A stretch of DNA of 64,000 bases, taken from Panax quinquefolius. Taxonomy: Eukaryota; Streptophyta; Magnoliopsida; Apiales; Araliaceae. The stretch's first letter is position 1. Every line of letters starts with the position of its first letter. The DNA lies in assembly GCA_020205615.1 (NCBI GenBank), contig CM035167.1:138770568-138834567 (forward strand), given 5' to 3'. Below are positions 23,336 through 35,772 of the stretch, one piece after another. Position numbers and translations under genes: made by a program. Below the pieces are notes generated by a model, which was given only the letters and a program-made list of their open reading frames with translations, ran no database searches and was not told where the DNA came from.

Positions 23336-26330
23336 TGTGACGCTCCCAAAATTAGGTATACATCACCCATTCTGAGTCGCCAGATACATGGTACAAAATT
23401 CAAATACAACTTCATTTATATTAATCATTGTTGAAATGTCAGATAGAATACGACTACGCTTAATCGTGAGTTTTAATACAAATGTATGTAACTCTCATGG
23501 TGCCTGGACTACAACCTTACAATGGTACTTTACATAAAAGTATAGTCAAAAATTATTTTAGAAATTAAAATCTTTGGGAAGTGCTCAAGGAAACCTTCGT
23601 ACATGGGAGGCCATGCATCTAGGTTATAATAGATATCATATGGCCACAGAATTATCCTTGGTTGACCCAATATACCCCAAAGAAAAACGAGAAGATTGCT
23701 ATCATCTTCTTTCCATTGGTGAGTCTTCTCTTGACATATAACTATATCCACTGCCTTCAAGTGAATATTATAATTCAAATAAACTCCAAGATTATATAGT
23801 AGTAAGCCAGTAGATATACTCAAAGAAGTGGATGCGCGCATAACTCTGTCTTTATGATAACACGAGGTTGTATGTCATTAGACATCTTGTATGATAGTGG
23901 CAAAATACCCTTCCAAAGTTGGGTTCACCTCACCCTATTTGATTCACCAAATATAACTACTAAATATTGTATAGAATACAACACACTTTTTATATCTTGT
24001 TTAGGAGAACCTCCATGCCTAGAGACCACGTTTCTATTCTCCTCGTTATCCCCGCTCGACCCCAAGAACACTCTTACTAAGAACACTCTTATTACCTGAA
24101 AGGAATTGTGAAGTAGAAAGGGTGAGCACAACTAGCTTAGTAAAGAATATCATGACTAAAGATAATTAAATTATCAATAGCTTTCATCAATAATAAATCA
24201 GAGATTTAGAACATATGGTAGATGATAAAAATTTTCAACCATAGTTGCAGCGGAATGAGCAATCCATTAGAAGATTCAAATAGACCATAAGTTCTATTAT
24301 CTTCTCTATGTTAAAAGTCCACCAATAATGTTTTATCCATGTAAAATAAATTAACAGTTCCTGTCCACAATCCTATGAATAACTCATAATCATAATTGTG
24401 GTTCTAAATTCCTCTTCGCAACTAGGACGAAGATAATTCTCATCACCAATCTTCACCTGAAACATCAAAAATAATGGTTATACCAAATCAGAATTCCTAC
24501 TCATAATCATACTAATAAATTCATCTTTGCACCACGGCCAAAGATATTCATTAACAATTCATCTTTGCACTACATGCCAAAGACATACAAACTGCATTTT
24601 AGAAGAGTCAAGTAGAACATGATATCTACTATCTTCTACGCATTAAAAGTGTATAATAAATATTTTATCACGAGACTCAAATTTTAATAAATAATCCATA
24701 TCATCTAATCACCCTCAGACTACTGGCAAGGATATTCGTTAATATCACATCTATGAATTTATATTTCATCGCCGAGACTCAAATTTCGATAATCAATCCA
24801 TATCACTAAATTATCCATGCACTACTACCAAAGATATTCATTATTATCACATCCATGAATTAATATTTCATCACCGAGACTCATTTCAATAATTAATCCA
24901 CATCATCGAATCATCATTTGCACTACGAGCCAATGATATTCCTTAAGATCACGACCACTTAATTATCCATGCACTACGGCCAAAGATAATCGTGTTTTCA
25001 TCAACTGGCCTTGATCATGCCATAAAATAATTCATCTTCGCACCTGGTCAAGAGAATCCATAGCCATAATCATACCAAAAATTGTTCATCAATGCACCAC
25101 GGGCCAACGAGGACTTTTTCCACATCATTCATTTGTAACATTACTACCATGATTATATCGAATAATCCCCGGTCATAATCATACCAAGTCCATCTATGCA
25201 CTACAGCCACGATGACTTTTCAACACAATATAAGCATGAGGATGATGACAATGATATAAGAATCAATCAAATGAGATAAAGGATAAATATTAAACAATTA
25301 TAATACATTTATCCATCGTTCAATAATAACCAAATGTTATTAATCACTTAATAATCTCATAATCTAATATCATTAATATTATAACAATATTTTAATCATT
25401 TCTTAAACTTATAAATAATTTATTTCAATTGTTTACACTTTATCAAATAATGTATTTAATCATTTAAAATGTCATACTCATAAGATTTCATAATCAATGA
25501 TCAAATCCTCATCAAAATCAGATATACCCTATATAGGATTCTCAAGCCATAAAATCCTATTTTCCAATTTTATTACTTCACATAACATATTTAATTCATT
25601 TACTCATAACTAGTTTAATTTTATGAAAAATACCAAATCAGTCCCAAAAATATTTCTTTTCTGGGATTTAGCAGAATATAGTCCCATCTTGAACATATAT
25701 TTTTCTCAAATTTTTTAAAATTCATTTACTATTTTTCATATGGATAAAACTGCTGAATATTTAGACATTTATCATAAATTGTACTTTTGTCCAAAAATTC
25801 CGAAATTTACAGGGTATACTCCTGTTATATACATGTACTCCCAATAAATATTTCACCAATTTTAGAGTTAACCACAAGGAGTTATAAGAGTTTACTTTAA
25901 AATAGTGTTTTTCCATAAAATCCATAACTCTTAATCTATACATCCAAAAATTGCCATTTTTGGACACAATTTAGAAAACTCATTAAATTATCATTTCAAT
26001 TTTTTCCAGAATTTTTGAGGGTCAGACATATTACTTAATCGCCTGGCGTAAACCCTTTTTAATAAAAATACTATTCGTATGAATAACGAAGGATCATTCA
26101 CCATGCATGTGGTAATTCACATAGACAAGTTATTCCAACAGAATAATAAAGAATGGAATAATAGAAGGATTCACCATGTTTGCGATATAGAATTGCACTT
26201 CTAATGTGTTATTCCCAATAGAATAATAAATAATGGAACCAGTCCGTGAAAGAACGCACGCATGTGATATTCCAAAGAATAATAAATAATAGAACCAGTC
26301 CAAAGATAAACGCACGATACGTAACGCTTT
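23336..26330 (-). repeat. Gypsy LTR 3' part, minus orientation
   Basis: Reading on the minus strand from about 26330 it carries the 'ggttccattatttattattc' minisatellite (26330-26050), a U5-like body, hairpin modules (24990-24530), the decayed reading frame and the terminal GGGAGCGTCACA. Its mid-section (26030-25260) matches the LTR at 57790-58560 closely. Confidence 0.7.
23530..24080 (-). pseudogene. LTR-embedded reading frame, minus-strand copy
   Basis: The frame from about 23841 to the stop TAA at 23530-23532 encodes the same C-terminal half as 12323-12673, including ICQEKTH, GQPRIILWPYDIYYNLDA, WPPMYEGFLEHFPKIL and FDYTFM. Upstream, the N-terminal part (LVVIFGESNR, near 23965-23930) is in a different frame because of small indels. 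The residues that differ are mostly conservative (Ile/Val, Glu/Asp, His/Tyr). Function unknown. Confidence 0.45.
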
Positions 26331-26339
26331 TTAACTTTA

Positions 26340-26760
26340 TCGATTAAAGTCGGTTCTACTTGTATATCATCACATGAGTCCCTAGAGTCTTTAACTCTAT
26401 ATCTATCATTTGTAAGTTATATGAAATGGTCTTTGACAATATCGCATTCGTCGATCAGATAACGATCTTTTACTTAACACGCCACTACCACGCTCGCTTT
26501 TCCAAGATGGTATGGTCGTAACATGTGCTCGAAATGAGTCTCCTATTGAGTTCTTCAAGCTCTTCCCACATTCCTTGCTCCATTCAAATTTTGTATCTCT
26601 ACGAGTCACCGTTAATAGAGTAAGCGATTCGAGAAAATCTTTTCACAAAATCTTCGATAATAACCAAATAAGCATGTAAAGCTACGATTTCGACATTACC
26701 GATTTAGGTTGCTCTCAACTGTGACTCATATCCCAATCTTGGATAGCACGTCACAATGAC
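26340..26760 (-). pseudogene. Gypsy reverse transcriptase / RNase H scraps
   Basis: The minus strand encodes a piece with TKFEWSKECGKSLK, the conserved segment after the RT domain of plant gypsy elements (the FEWTEECE-type motif). Before it are degraded words resembling the 'YYRRFVEGF' region (here IIEDFVKRF). Frameshifts and stops are frequent. The start of RT and all of integrase are missing. Confidence 0.6.
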
Positions 26761-26878
26761 ACCTATCAGTTTACTACCGCACGAATATGGCGTCCCCTAC
26801 GGAGAGTCTGGCTTCGGTGTATTTCACAAAGGAAGTCACCAGATAAAGGCTCGGGTACAAACTTCTACAGTTGAATTT
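26761..26878 (-). other. Leader-like fragment between pol pieces
   Basis: On the minus strand it reads GGTGACTTCCTTTGTG, then CCAGACTCTCCGTAGGGGACG, close to the leader at 60400-60460 and 60560-60650. Its position inside pol shows that recombination has shuffled this element. Confidence 0.45.
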
Positions 26879-27515
26879 TTAACTCCTGAAGTTCAATAGG
26901 AACCATGAGATTTTAGAAGTGGGTTTTGTACCGGATTCAAAGATGATACAAAATTCAATATCACGCTCTGGAGGTAGGCCAAGAAATTCTTTAGGAAATA
27001 CGTCAGAAAATTTACTAACAATAGAAATATCATTCAAATCTGACGTATTTTTGTTCAAGTCCATAACATGGCTAAGAAATCTTGACATCCGTTTTTCAAT
27101 AAACGAATGACTTTCTGACTTGATATAAAAGAGTTTGACTTCAATGGTTTGGTTGCTTAAATTCAATAACAAAGTTGCTTAGGAATATGAAAACTAACAA
27201 ACTTATTTAAAATAATCAATTTTGGCATGATGAGTAGTTAATCAATCAATCCCCAAAATCACATCAAAAACAAGTATCTTTAAAGAAATAAGGTCAATGT
27301 GTAATGCGATGGCGCCTAACTTGGATCAAACAAGATTTATAAACAATTGGATGTGATGAAAGTTTCTCCTAACGGAGTTTCCATGAGACAGGTCAAAGTC
27401 TAATTTCTCCGAGTCAAGTTTAAACGCTGAGCACAAGAGAGAGATAAATGAATGGGTAGCACCCAGATTCAGTAATGTATAAACTTCGCATGAATTTATG
27501 ATTACTTACTCGTGA
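26879..27515 (-). pseudogene. Gypsy protease and start of reverse transcriptase
   Basis: The minus strand gives a retropepsin-like stretch in which the catalytic motif reads LLNLGATHSFIS in place of the usual D-S-G-A, so the catalytic Asp is lost. A stop replaces the Trp of the ILGIDWL-type motif near 27240. It continues into VFPKEFLGLPPERDIEFCI, the conserved lead-in to gypsy RT, and stops being recognisable at about 26880. Protease would process the polyprotein in the virus-like particle; this copy cannot. Confidence 0.75.
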
Positions 27516-28738
27516 TCACCTCGTTTGGGTTCCTCGTGATGTTGACCGACCACGACAAACGCTTCTTCCAGAACCGTTGACTTTACTTTTTCTCGATGAC
27601 CTTTTCGAGTCACCATCCCCACTCGGGCTTGGTTTCGCACTGCACTGCATCTCGAGCGATATGTCCTTCCTTTCCACAATTATAGCATACCTTGAACTGT
27701 TGTAGACAGTTTGGGCTAATGTGTCCCTCTTTTCCACATTTATAAGATACTGACCGGGTGGTCGTTTCTCCCTTAAAACCGATTGTCTTTGAGCCGACGT
27801 CTTCGCAGATGTCATTGTTTGAATCTCCTCTTTAAAATCTCCCCGACTCGCTTCTTCTATTTTCATGGCCACGATTACCACCAGTAGTGGTTGTCGCTTG
27901 TCCGTATTTTCCTTTCTCCTTTGGTTATCGTTGTTTCGATGATCATCTTTGCCACCAGATGATCCTCTGGTCATGGTCTCTTCGTTGAACGTACTTTCAT
28001 TATCTCGCTTTCTAATAATTGAGCCTCGCTGACAACATCCGAATATAAAGAAAATTTATGAGAGATAAGATATTGCCGAATCTCGTGTTTTAAACCTCTC
28101 GAAACATCCTCGTCATTTGTTCCTCATTCTCTACCAAATGAGATGCAAACTCGATAACTCGCGAACTTCGCTCGTATTGGGACACCGTCATGTTGTTTTG
28201 TTCTAGTCTAATAAAACTCTACCTCTTTCATATGGCGAATACTTTCAGGAAAGTATTTTTCGTTGAAAAGTTTCTGAAATGTTTCCCAAGACATGCGGAG
28301 TGCAGCAGGCTGGGTACGTTTCACAGACTCCCACCAGTAATGTGCCTCACCACGGAACATAAAGGTGGCGAATGGAAACTTCTGTTCCTCCGTGCATCCC
28401 AAGACATCGAATATCTTGGTAATTTGTTTGACCCATGTTTCCGCCATGATCGGATCTGGCTTTCCCTTAAATTCTGGTGGTCCCAACTCCTTGAACTACT
28501 TAGCGGTGACCATCCGTGAGTTGCCAGTGTTTCCACCTACATTTTGAACAGTAGTCTTTCTCGTTTGGTTTTGCATGAATTCTAAAAAGTTCCTAAATAT
28601 ACCATCGTCATTATCCGCTTCGGTGGTGTTGTTCGCGGGAGGAACATTGTCGTGCTGCATCGTTCTCCTCATTGGTGAGTAAAGGTGTCTCCACACGGCC
28701 TCATTTACTCCACTATTAACATTCTCATTCGACATTCT
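27516..28738 (-). pseudogene. Gypsy gag, frameshifted
   Basis: It starts at ATG 28735 (MSNENVNSGVNE). A second frame (28486-28208) carries a clear retrotransposon gag domain: FKGKPDPIMAETWVKQI, FDVLGCTEEQK, FATFMFRGEAHYWW, and KYFPESIRHMKEVEF. Further frames to about 27990 match the gag end (LKHEIRQYLISH). Around 27770-27630 two CCHC zinc-knuckle modules are visible (YKCGKEGH and CYNCGKEGH); the first has Ser for the leading Cys and the second lacks the final Cys at the right spacing. At least three frame breaks make it non-functional. Gag would form the particle and bind element RNA. Confidence 0.85.
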
Positions 28739-28923
28739 TAAACATCGCCTTATAAAATAAGGGTTAATTTAACAAATTAACAAATCACATAATACCCTAT
28801 ATTATGAATTCCACCAACAAATAAGCTTAGTAGGACACACTAACGAAGAATTTACTCGCCTCTCTCCTCCTAGTTCTATTCCCGATCTCCGCCAGAGATC
28901 ATATCCCTAAGCTCGATATTAAC
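28739..28923 (-). other. Gypsy leader with degenerate primer-binding site
   Basis: On the minus strand, directly after the LTR end at 28924, comes GTTAATATCGAGC, a damaged form of the tRNA-Met-type site TGGTATCGAGC seen at 60365. The rest of the leader (TTAGGGATATGATCTC, ATCGGGAATAGAACTAGGAG) is homologous to 60700-60850, which ties the two elements to one family. Confidence 0.65.
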
Positions 28924-31668
28924 TGTGGACGCCCCAAAATAGGTATACAACACCCATTATGAGTCGCCAAATACATGGTATGTAAATAACTACAACTTTA
29001 TTAATACAACATAAAAAGCGTGAGTTTAAATACAAATATTGTCATCTGACAATATCCACACTCAAATAAGTCTTCATTACAATTATTAATACACTATTTT
29101 ACGTAATAGTGAGGACTATTAGTAACAACTTCTAGAACCATCATTCCACACCTCGACTAGTACTCGCTACATTCTCGCCTCCCGAGAAGAAAAATGGAAC
29201 AACAAGGAAAAGGGTGAGCTCAACTAGCCCAATAAAGAAGAATATTATGACTAAGATAATATAGAACAAATTATCGTTAGTCCTCAACAGGAAAAATTTA
29301 ATGTAATACAATAGACAACCGCTTTTAAATCAATCTTCGCAATGAAATAATAATTCATTAGAAGAGTTAAGTAGAGAATGCAAACTACTATCTTCTATAT
29401 ATAAATTTAAAAGTTCATCGTCGATATTTTATCCCGTAACATCAATCAATATATATCCGAATCAAATATTCATCTTTCCACTACTGAAAGCCAAAGATAT
29501 TCATCATTGGTCATGTTCATCTAAACACTGCTCATCTTTGCACTACGGCCAAAGATATTCATCAAGAAATCATTCATCTTTGCACTACAAAGCCAAAGAT
29601 ATTCAAGAATATCATCATTTAGGACCGAGGATAATGAAAAATATTTTAAAGAAAAACGAATCCAATTGAAACAAAAGAACAAGTATTAAGGATCCGTACT
29701 TTTAAATAATCCAAGTTCAAAAATACTTCATAAATAACCAGATTGGAGTAAAATTCAAGAATGAAGATCAAAACATAGATCCAATCAAAGATAGGAATCA
29801 TAATAGACAATCTTGGACACAGAAAAGAAAATTTAATTTTTCCGTGAATAAGGTCGTGATTCGTGAATAAAGGCCAGATATACATGAATAGTAACTCCGA
29901 CCTCAAAAGATAGAAATTTCACAAAAAAAGCATCATCACGCTTCGTGAATAGTAACTCGTGAATAATAACTCAAGAATAGTAACTCGTGAATAGTAACTC
30001 ATGAATAGTAACTCGTGAATAGTAACTCATGAATAGTACTCCGACATGAAAAAGTTCTAAATTTGATAAAAAGTTCGTAACAAGATTTCAAGATAATGAT
30101 ATTGAAGAAGATAATATCATTTAAGAAGAAACAACATCCCTTACCTCTCGTAAAGAATAGTACTGACATTTGGAATACTAGATATAGTCTTTGAAAGAAC
30201 TCAGACCAGATAAGAATACTCAAAGTACTAAAATACTCACAAAATACGCTCGATATTATAGAGAGAGAAAGAGAGAAATTTTAGTTTCGGTGTGATTTTC
30301 AATTCTAACCCAAGCACCCTATTTATAGGAAATTCGCTAGAACACCAAAGCGTAGAAAATTGAATATAATAATATTATATATAAACAAAATTCATACGCC
30401 CACATCTTGAATCAATTCACCACCATGCATATGTTAAAGATGCCCACAACATATAAAAAATGTTTTTATTAATAAAATAAATAAAACTTTCAAAAATCAA
30501 TTATTTCGAAACTTAAGAACTTCAATAATTCATAATAAATAGTCCTTTTATCAGAAAATTTGAATCTCGCGAATTTTTATAGGAAATTCAATTCTCTACA
30601 ACTTTGCAGAAGAAAGTTTTCCAAATTCCAAACAAAAATTGACTGAAATCCACATACGGATGATTTTACAGGCTATAATCAAATTTCAGTCAAAAAATGG
30701 GGTCCACCGACACACAAAACATGTGTTAAACAACTTTTGCAACAAAAATACTCTTCCTCCTCATATACTCATATATCCCACATTCATTATAAAAATATTA
30801 TCATTATTATATTATAATAATATAATAAAATATTATTTTATCGAAAAGATAAAATATCAATTTTAACAATTGTCACTTTAAAAATTTTCTCCATCTATAT
30901 CCACATAAAATCAATATTTCCTCATCATATAAATCAATAATTAATTATTCACAAATAATATTATGTAATCACAAGATCGATAAACCGTGCCGCTCCCAAG
31001 AAAAGAGGGCTTTACAATAAGAATTTCTTCTTCACTCGGGCGCCGCAATTAGATGACCAAACCTCTCCTTGTATGTAACTTTCTAGACATTGCCAATAAT
31101 GTTTTCTAATAATATTATTCAGATAATATGAATTATTGCTTTCGATAATGGAAAATACCGTGTAGTGATAATTATCAAACAACAAGAATATAAAATATCA
31201 ACGCAAAGAATTATTGAATCAATAAACTAAAATATCGAATAAAGAATTCATCGTGAACAATTATCGAAAAAGTGTCTTATTACTTAAGAATCAATAATTG
31301 GTGCAATACCGTATGCTTCATCGCGGCAACAACGCCAGACATCGTGGTTTTAACCACCGGGTATTCCAACAAGATAATCTCAGAATAACAACTACGCCGT
31401 TATTTATAAACAACTCATACTTGTCTTTTTTCTTCATTCAATCGCCATTTATGGAGCAATATTAAGGTCGCTAGGCGTCAGATCGTATGAATATTCCACC
31501 ACCAAACGAATATTCCCACAATAAATGAATATTTTATAACCACTTATTTATTTTAAAATATTCACGATTTTACTCATAACTAACCACATTAATCAATTCA
31601 ACCCTTACTATTTCAAAATGATAAAATAAGAAATTAAATTTCAATTATTAATAATTTGAAGTCTTACA
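28924..31668 (-). repeat. Gypsy LTR (subtype A), minus orientation
   Basis: On the minus strand it starts TGTAAGACTTC at 31668 and ends GGGGCGTCCACA at 28924. TATA box at about 30325 (CCTATAAATAGGG). It contains TTACTATTCACGAG repeats (30050-29940), hairpin modules (29610-29465) and the usual GGCGACTCATAATGGG end. About 2.75 kb. It lies next to the leader and gag, so it is the 5' LTR of the inner element. Confidence 0.75.
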
Positions 31669-32463
31669 TAAAGAATGGAATAATGAAGAATTTCACCAAG
31701 TATAGGGTAGAAATCATGATACCTAAGGTTATTCCAATGTAATAATAAATAATAATAATATCATTTATTTAGCACGACAATTATATCCCCTACCTTAAAA
31801 AGAAAAGTATTAAAATCGGTAGGGAATATACTTGAAGAAAACTCAGACTACGCTTCAAAGCTTTCTTCAACTCTAAAGAAATACGCCAAGATTATAGAAG
31901 AAGAACTCTCTTTATAATTTTCTCTCTAGAGTTTAAATTGAATTAAGTAAGAAATAATGAAGGAATGAGCTTTATTTATAGAAAAATGGATCGCATAAGT
32001 AACTAACTCATGAGCGGTCCAGATTGATTTACTTTAATCGACGATATTTAAAGCAAAATCTTTTAAATAAAATATAATATATTCTATTTATAATCTAATA
32101 AAATGAATAACTTTATAAAAGATTTTACTATGAAAACACTATGCATAATAAAATATAATATATTCTAATTATTGTCTAATAAAATGAGATAATTTTATAA
32201 AAGTATTCTGCTTTTTATATAAAAAGATTTTAATATGCAAAATACTATGCATAATAGAATATAATATATTCTATTTATAGAATAACTTTATAAAAGTATT
32301 ATGTTTTATATAAAAAGTTTTTTTTTTGTTTTATTACATTAATAATACCAATAAAACAAAACTGAGTGACTTATCACATAAGCATCAATAATCAATACCG
32401 TGCTATTTACCAAAATAGAAAAAAAATTGAATACTTATATTTCATAAAATTCGGGGTCTCACA
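31669..32463 (-). repeat. Gypsy LTR (subtype B) 5' part, minus orientation
   Basis: The start TGTGAGACCCC lies at the right end (32463). It contains AT-rich tandem 'tataatatattctattta' repeats (about 32310-32060) and a TATA box near 31972, matching the U3 of the solo LTR at 32495. It is cut off at 31669 by the subtype A LTR. Confidence 0.7.
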
Positions 32464-32993
32464 GTAGGGATGGGGGTGGGGGAGTGGGGGTAATTGTGAA
32501 ACCCCAGATTTTATGAATAAAGAATTAATTTTCTCGAAATAATTTTTATTATATTATGGTGTGAATTTGAGATAATGTTATAGTTGTGGGTAATATTTAT
32601 AAATTTTGTAAAGTATGCAAGTTGTCATATTATATTCGATTGGTCTGGGAATATTCGTTTAAAATAGAAATATTACGATTGCGCGATAATAATCATTAGT
32701 GGACCCCACAACTAATTATTATTTCGGATTAAGAAAACGATAAAATATTTTATTGAAAATAACTACGAAAGTTTTACCGTTGATCATCGTTGAACTACTT
32801 TGTAGTAAAAAGTACGAAGAATACGCCACGATATAGTAGTTAACACCAGTATTGATTATTGATATTTATGTGAGAAGTCACCGCTTTTGTTCAATTATTG
32901 CTACAATAGTTGTTCAGATAAGATCTCACATTATTTGATTCAATTATTGTTGATTTAAAGTTTTGTTTTATTCAGTAATAAAATAGAAACATC

Positions 32994-33335
32994 TTTTTAT
33001 ATAAAATAGAATACTTTATTAAAGTTATTCTATAAATAGAATATATTATATTCTATTATGCATAGTATTTTGCATAGTAAAATCTTTTTTATAAAAAATG
33101 TAATACTTTATTAAAGTTATTCTATAAATATAATATATTATATTCTATTATGCATAGTGTTTTGCATAGTAAAATCTTTTTATATAAAACAAAATACTTT
33201 ATTAAAGTTATTCTATAAATAGAATATATTATATTTTATTACGATAGTGTTTGCATAGTGGTCGTGATAAGTATTTGCATAGTAAAAATCTTTTTATATA
33301 AATAGAATATATTATATTTTATTTAAAAGATTTTT
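32994..33335 (+). repeat. U3 tandem repeat, about 91-bp unit
   Basis: Three to four copies start with CTTTTTATATAAAA and contain TATAATATATTATATTCTATTATGC-like and GCATAGTAAAAT words. They end about 80 bp before the TATA box, a position typical for LTR enhancer repeats. The subtype B LTR at 43942 has unrelated repeats at this position. Confidence 0.8.
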
Positions 33336-33412
33336 TTTAAATATGGATTTGTCCGATTAAAGTAAATCAATCTGGACCGTTGATGGATTAGTTACTATGC
33401 ATTCTATTTTTC

Positions 33413-33420
33413 TATAAATA
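33413..33420 (+). promoter_or_regulatory. TATA box of solo LTR
   Basis: TATAAATA, followed about 50-70 bp later by the AGAGAGATAAACTATATAG leader, as in the other subtype B copies. Confidence 0.6.
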
Positions 33421-33629
33421 AGCTCATTCATTCATTATTTCATTTAATTCAATCAAACTCTCAGAGAGATAAACTATATAGAGAAAGAAGAAAAGTATTC
33501 TCGCTACTTCACTACTTTTATATCCAAGACTTTCTTCTTAAGGTAGGAATATTATTTGTTGTACTCGTAAGGATATTATTCTTTTTGTATTTCGAAGAGA
33601 ACTTCGTTATTCCATTTTTTATTGTTTTG

Positions 33630-33975
33630 TTGGAATAACCTCGTATATGGGCTACCCTATACTTGGTGACATTCTTCTATTATTTCGCTCTTTATTATTT
33701 TGTCGAAATATCCCGTCTCGTGCTATATGTAGGACTGGTTCCATTTTTTATTATTCCGTCTTTATTATTTCGCCGGAATATCCTGTTTGTCTATATCTAC
33801 GGACCGGGTTCCATCATTTATTATTCAAGATTTATTATTCTCGTTGAACATCCCGCTTGCGGTGTGAATTTCACCTGACCTGGTTCCGTTATTTAGTATT
33901 CTGTTGGAATAACCTGTCTATGCGAAGTACCGCATGCATGGTGATTTCTTTTGTTATTCCATTCTTTATTATAAT
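33630..33975 (+). repeat. LTR leader minisatellite, 60-70-bp unit
   Basis: About five imperfect copies alternate 'tggttcc', 'tttattattc' and 'ggaataaccc/ggaatatccc' words. The same array in minus orientation is at 45040-45350 and 26050-26330. Confidence 0.75.
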
Positions 33976-35069
33976 CAACAAGTTAAAGTTTTGACTTCTA
34001 TACTCCATGAAATTAGTGGAATATCCTCGATATTCAAGGCTTCATCCAAAGATTTTTTATGGAAATATTCTTCCGAGCATTCTTGAATTTTACTCTACAA
34101 AGCGAAGATCATGTTAAAAATTTGGACGTTATCAGTTCCTAGATAAATTAATTCTTGAACTTGTTTTATTGGATTCTTATATCATTGTCATCATCCTCAT
34201 GTTTATATTATGTTGAAAGTCATCTCGTGGCACATAATGCATAGATGGACTTGGTATGATTATGACGTGGATTGTTTGGGTATAATCATAACCGTAATGT
34301 TACAAATGATGTGGAAAAAGTCCTCATTGGCCCGAGGTGCATTGATGGACAGTTTTTGGTATGATTATGGCTATGGATTCTCTTTGGCCAAAGGTGCAAA
34401 GATGAATTGTTTTATGGCATGATCATGACCGTTGATGAAAACACGATTATCTTTGGCCCGTAGTGCATGGATAATTCGTGGTCGTGATACAAAAGAATAT
34501 CCTTGGCCAGAGTGCGCAGGGTGATTCGATGACGTGGATTATTTATTGTCGAGTTCCAGCCGATAAAAGTGATGAAAACCTTTTAAATCATAAAAGATAG
34601 TAGATTTTATTTCTACTGACTCTTTTAATGGATTGCTTGTTCACCGCAGCTTAAACTTGATGTTGTTATATTTTATCGGTTTAACACTGTTGAAGGCTAA
34701 CGATAATTTATTTCGCATTATCTTAGTCATAATATTTCATCGGGCTAGTTGAGCTCACCCTTTTCTTTCACTGCTCACTTCACTTGAAATGAGAATACAA
34801 GCAGGACTAGTCGGGGAACGGAGTGACTCGGTCAGAGGATAGCATTAGTAGTCCTCACTATTTCAGAAAAATAGTGTGTTAATAATTGTAATGAGGACTC
34901 CTTTTGAGTTTGTATAATCTCTAGTAGACAATAATTGTATTCAAACTCACAGTTATGTTTTGTCGTATTGTACACGACATTTTGTATTAGTAAGTTGTAT
35001 TTGAATTTTGTACCATGTATCTGGCGACTCAAGATGGGTGATGTATACCTAATTTTTGGGGGCGTCACA

Positions 35070-35105
35070 GTAATGGGTGGGGTGGGGTGGGGTGGGGTGG
35101 GGACA
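35070..35105. repeat. (GGGGT)n repeat, right part of G-rich locus
   Basis: Five GGGGTG-type units follow the TSD. With 32464-32494 and 23208-23335 they form the pre-insertion G-rich locus. Confidence 0.8.
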
Positions 35106-35422
35106 CGGCCACAACAATGCACGACAGGAATTATATTATATTATTTTCACACATTGTTTCCGTATACTTATATTTGGCTGTAAGGTGAATATATATGAGA
35201 CTCACTTTATTAATTATTTATATAATTTTTTTTATGAAAAATAAATAAATTCAATTCCCCTATATTTCACAATAAGAATTATATTTATTAATTATTTCTT
35301 TTTCAATTACAAGAATCTTATCTAAAAATAATACAATAAGGTGCATACTTTAATTAGAATATGTAAATATGGGTGGAAAAAACTTTTGATTTTGATTTGG
35401 AATAAAATATGGAATCAAAAAT

Positions 35423-35699
35423 GAGATAAATAACGTTTTTTGGTCATTATCTTTGAGGTCCAGATTTTCATTGTAGTTCTCGAAACTTTTTTATTACAAT
35501 CGAATAAGCGTACTTTCAAAAACTTACAAAATGAAAATTAAAATCCAGATTTTCCGATTCAAAAAACGTTAGAAATGATTGTAATGCTGAGTTGACTTGA
35601 CTTTTTCTTTTGACATATGAAGAGAAATAAAATATTATAAGAATTATTATAAATGAATGACCAAAATTATTAACTACTTCACCTAAACAATTCTAAAAC

Positions 35700-35772
<73 letters not shown>

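Larger units (their letters stand above)
23336..32463 (-). mobile_element. Composite gypsy insertion with 5-bp TSD
   Basis: The outer ends are gypsy LTR ends in minus orientation: TGTGACGCTCCC at 23336 and ...GGGGTCTCACA at 32463. They are flanked by the 5-bp TSD GTAGG (23331-23335 and 32464-32468). Inside, in minus order from the right, lie an LTR start of one subtype (32463-31669), an LTR of another subtype (31668-28924), a leader, gag, protease and scraps of RT/RNase H, and then LTR 3' sequence (about 26330-23336). The simplest reading is an outer element or solo LTR into which a gypsy element inserted, followed by deletions. The internal history is inferred; the outer frame is firm. Confidence 0.75.
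32495..35069 (+). mobile_element. Gypsy solo LTR, subtype B
   Basis: TGTGAAACCCC at 32495 to GGGGGCGTCACA at 35069, with a perfect 5-bp TSD GTAAT (32490-32494 and 35070-35074). About 2.58 kb and no internal region, so it is a product of LTR-LTR recombination. It holds U3 tandem repeats, a TATA box, a 60-70-bp leader minisatellite and hairpin-type modules near 34380-34510. Confidence 0.92.

Noticed and set aside
26345..31673. TAAAG at 26345-26349 and 31669-31673 as TSD of the inner gypsy element
   Set aside because: The left copy is not next to an LTR end, so the match is probably chance.
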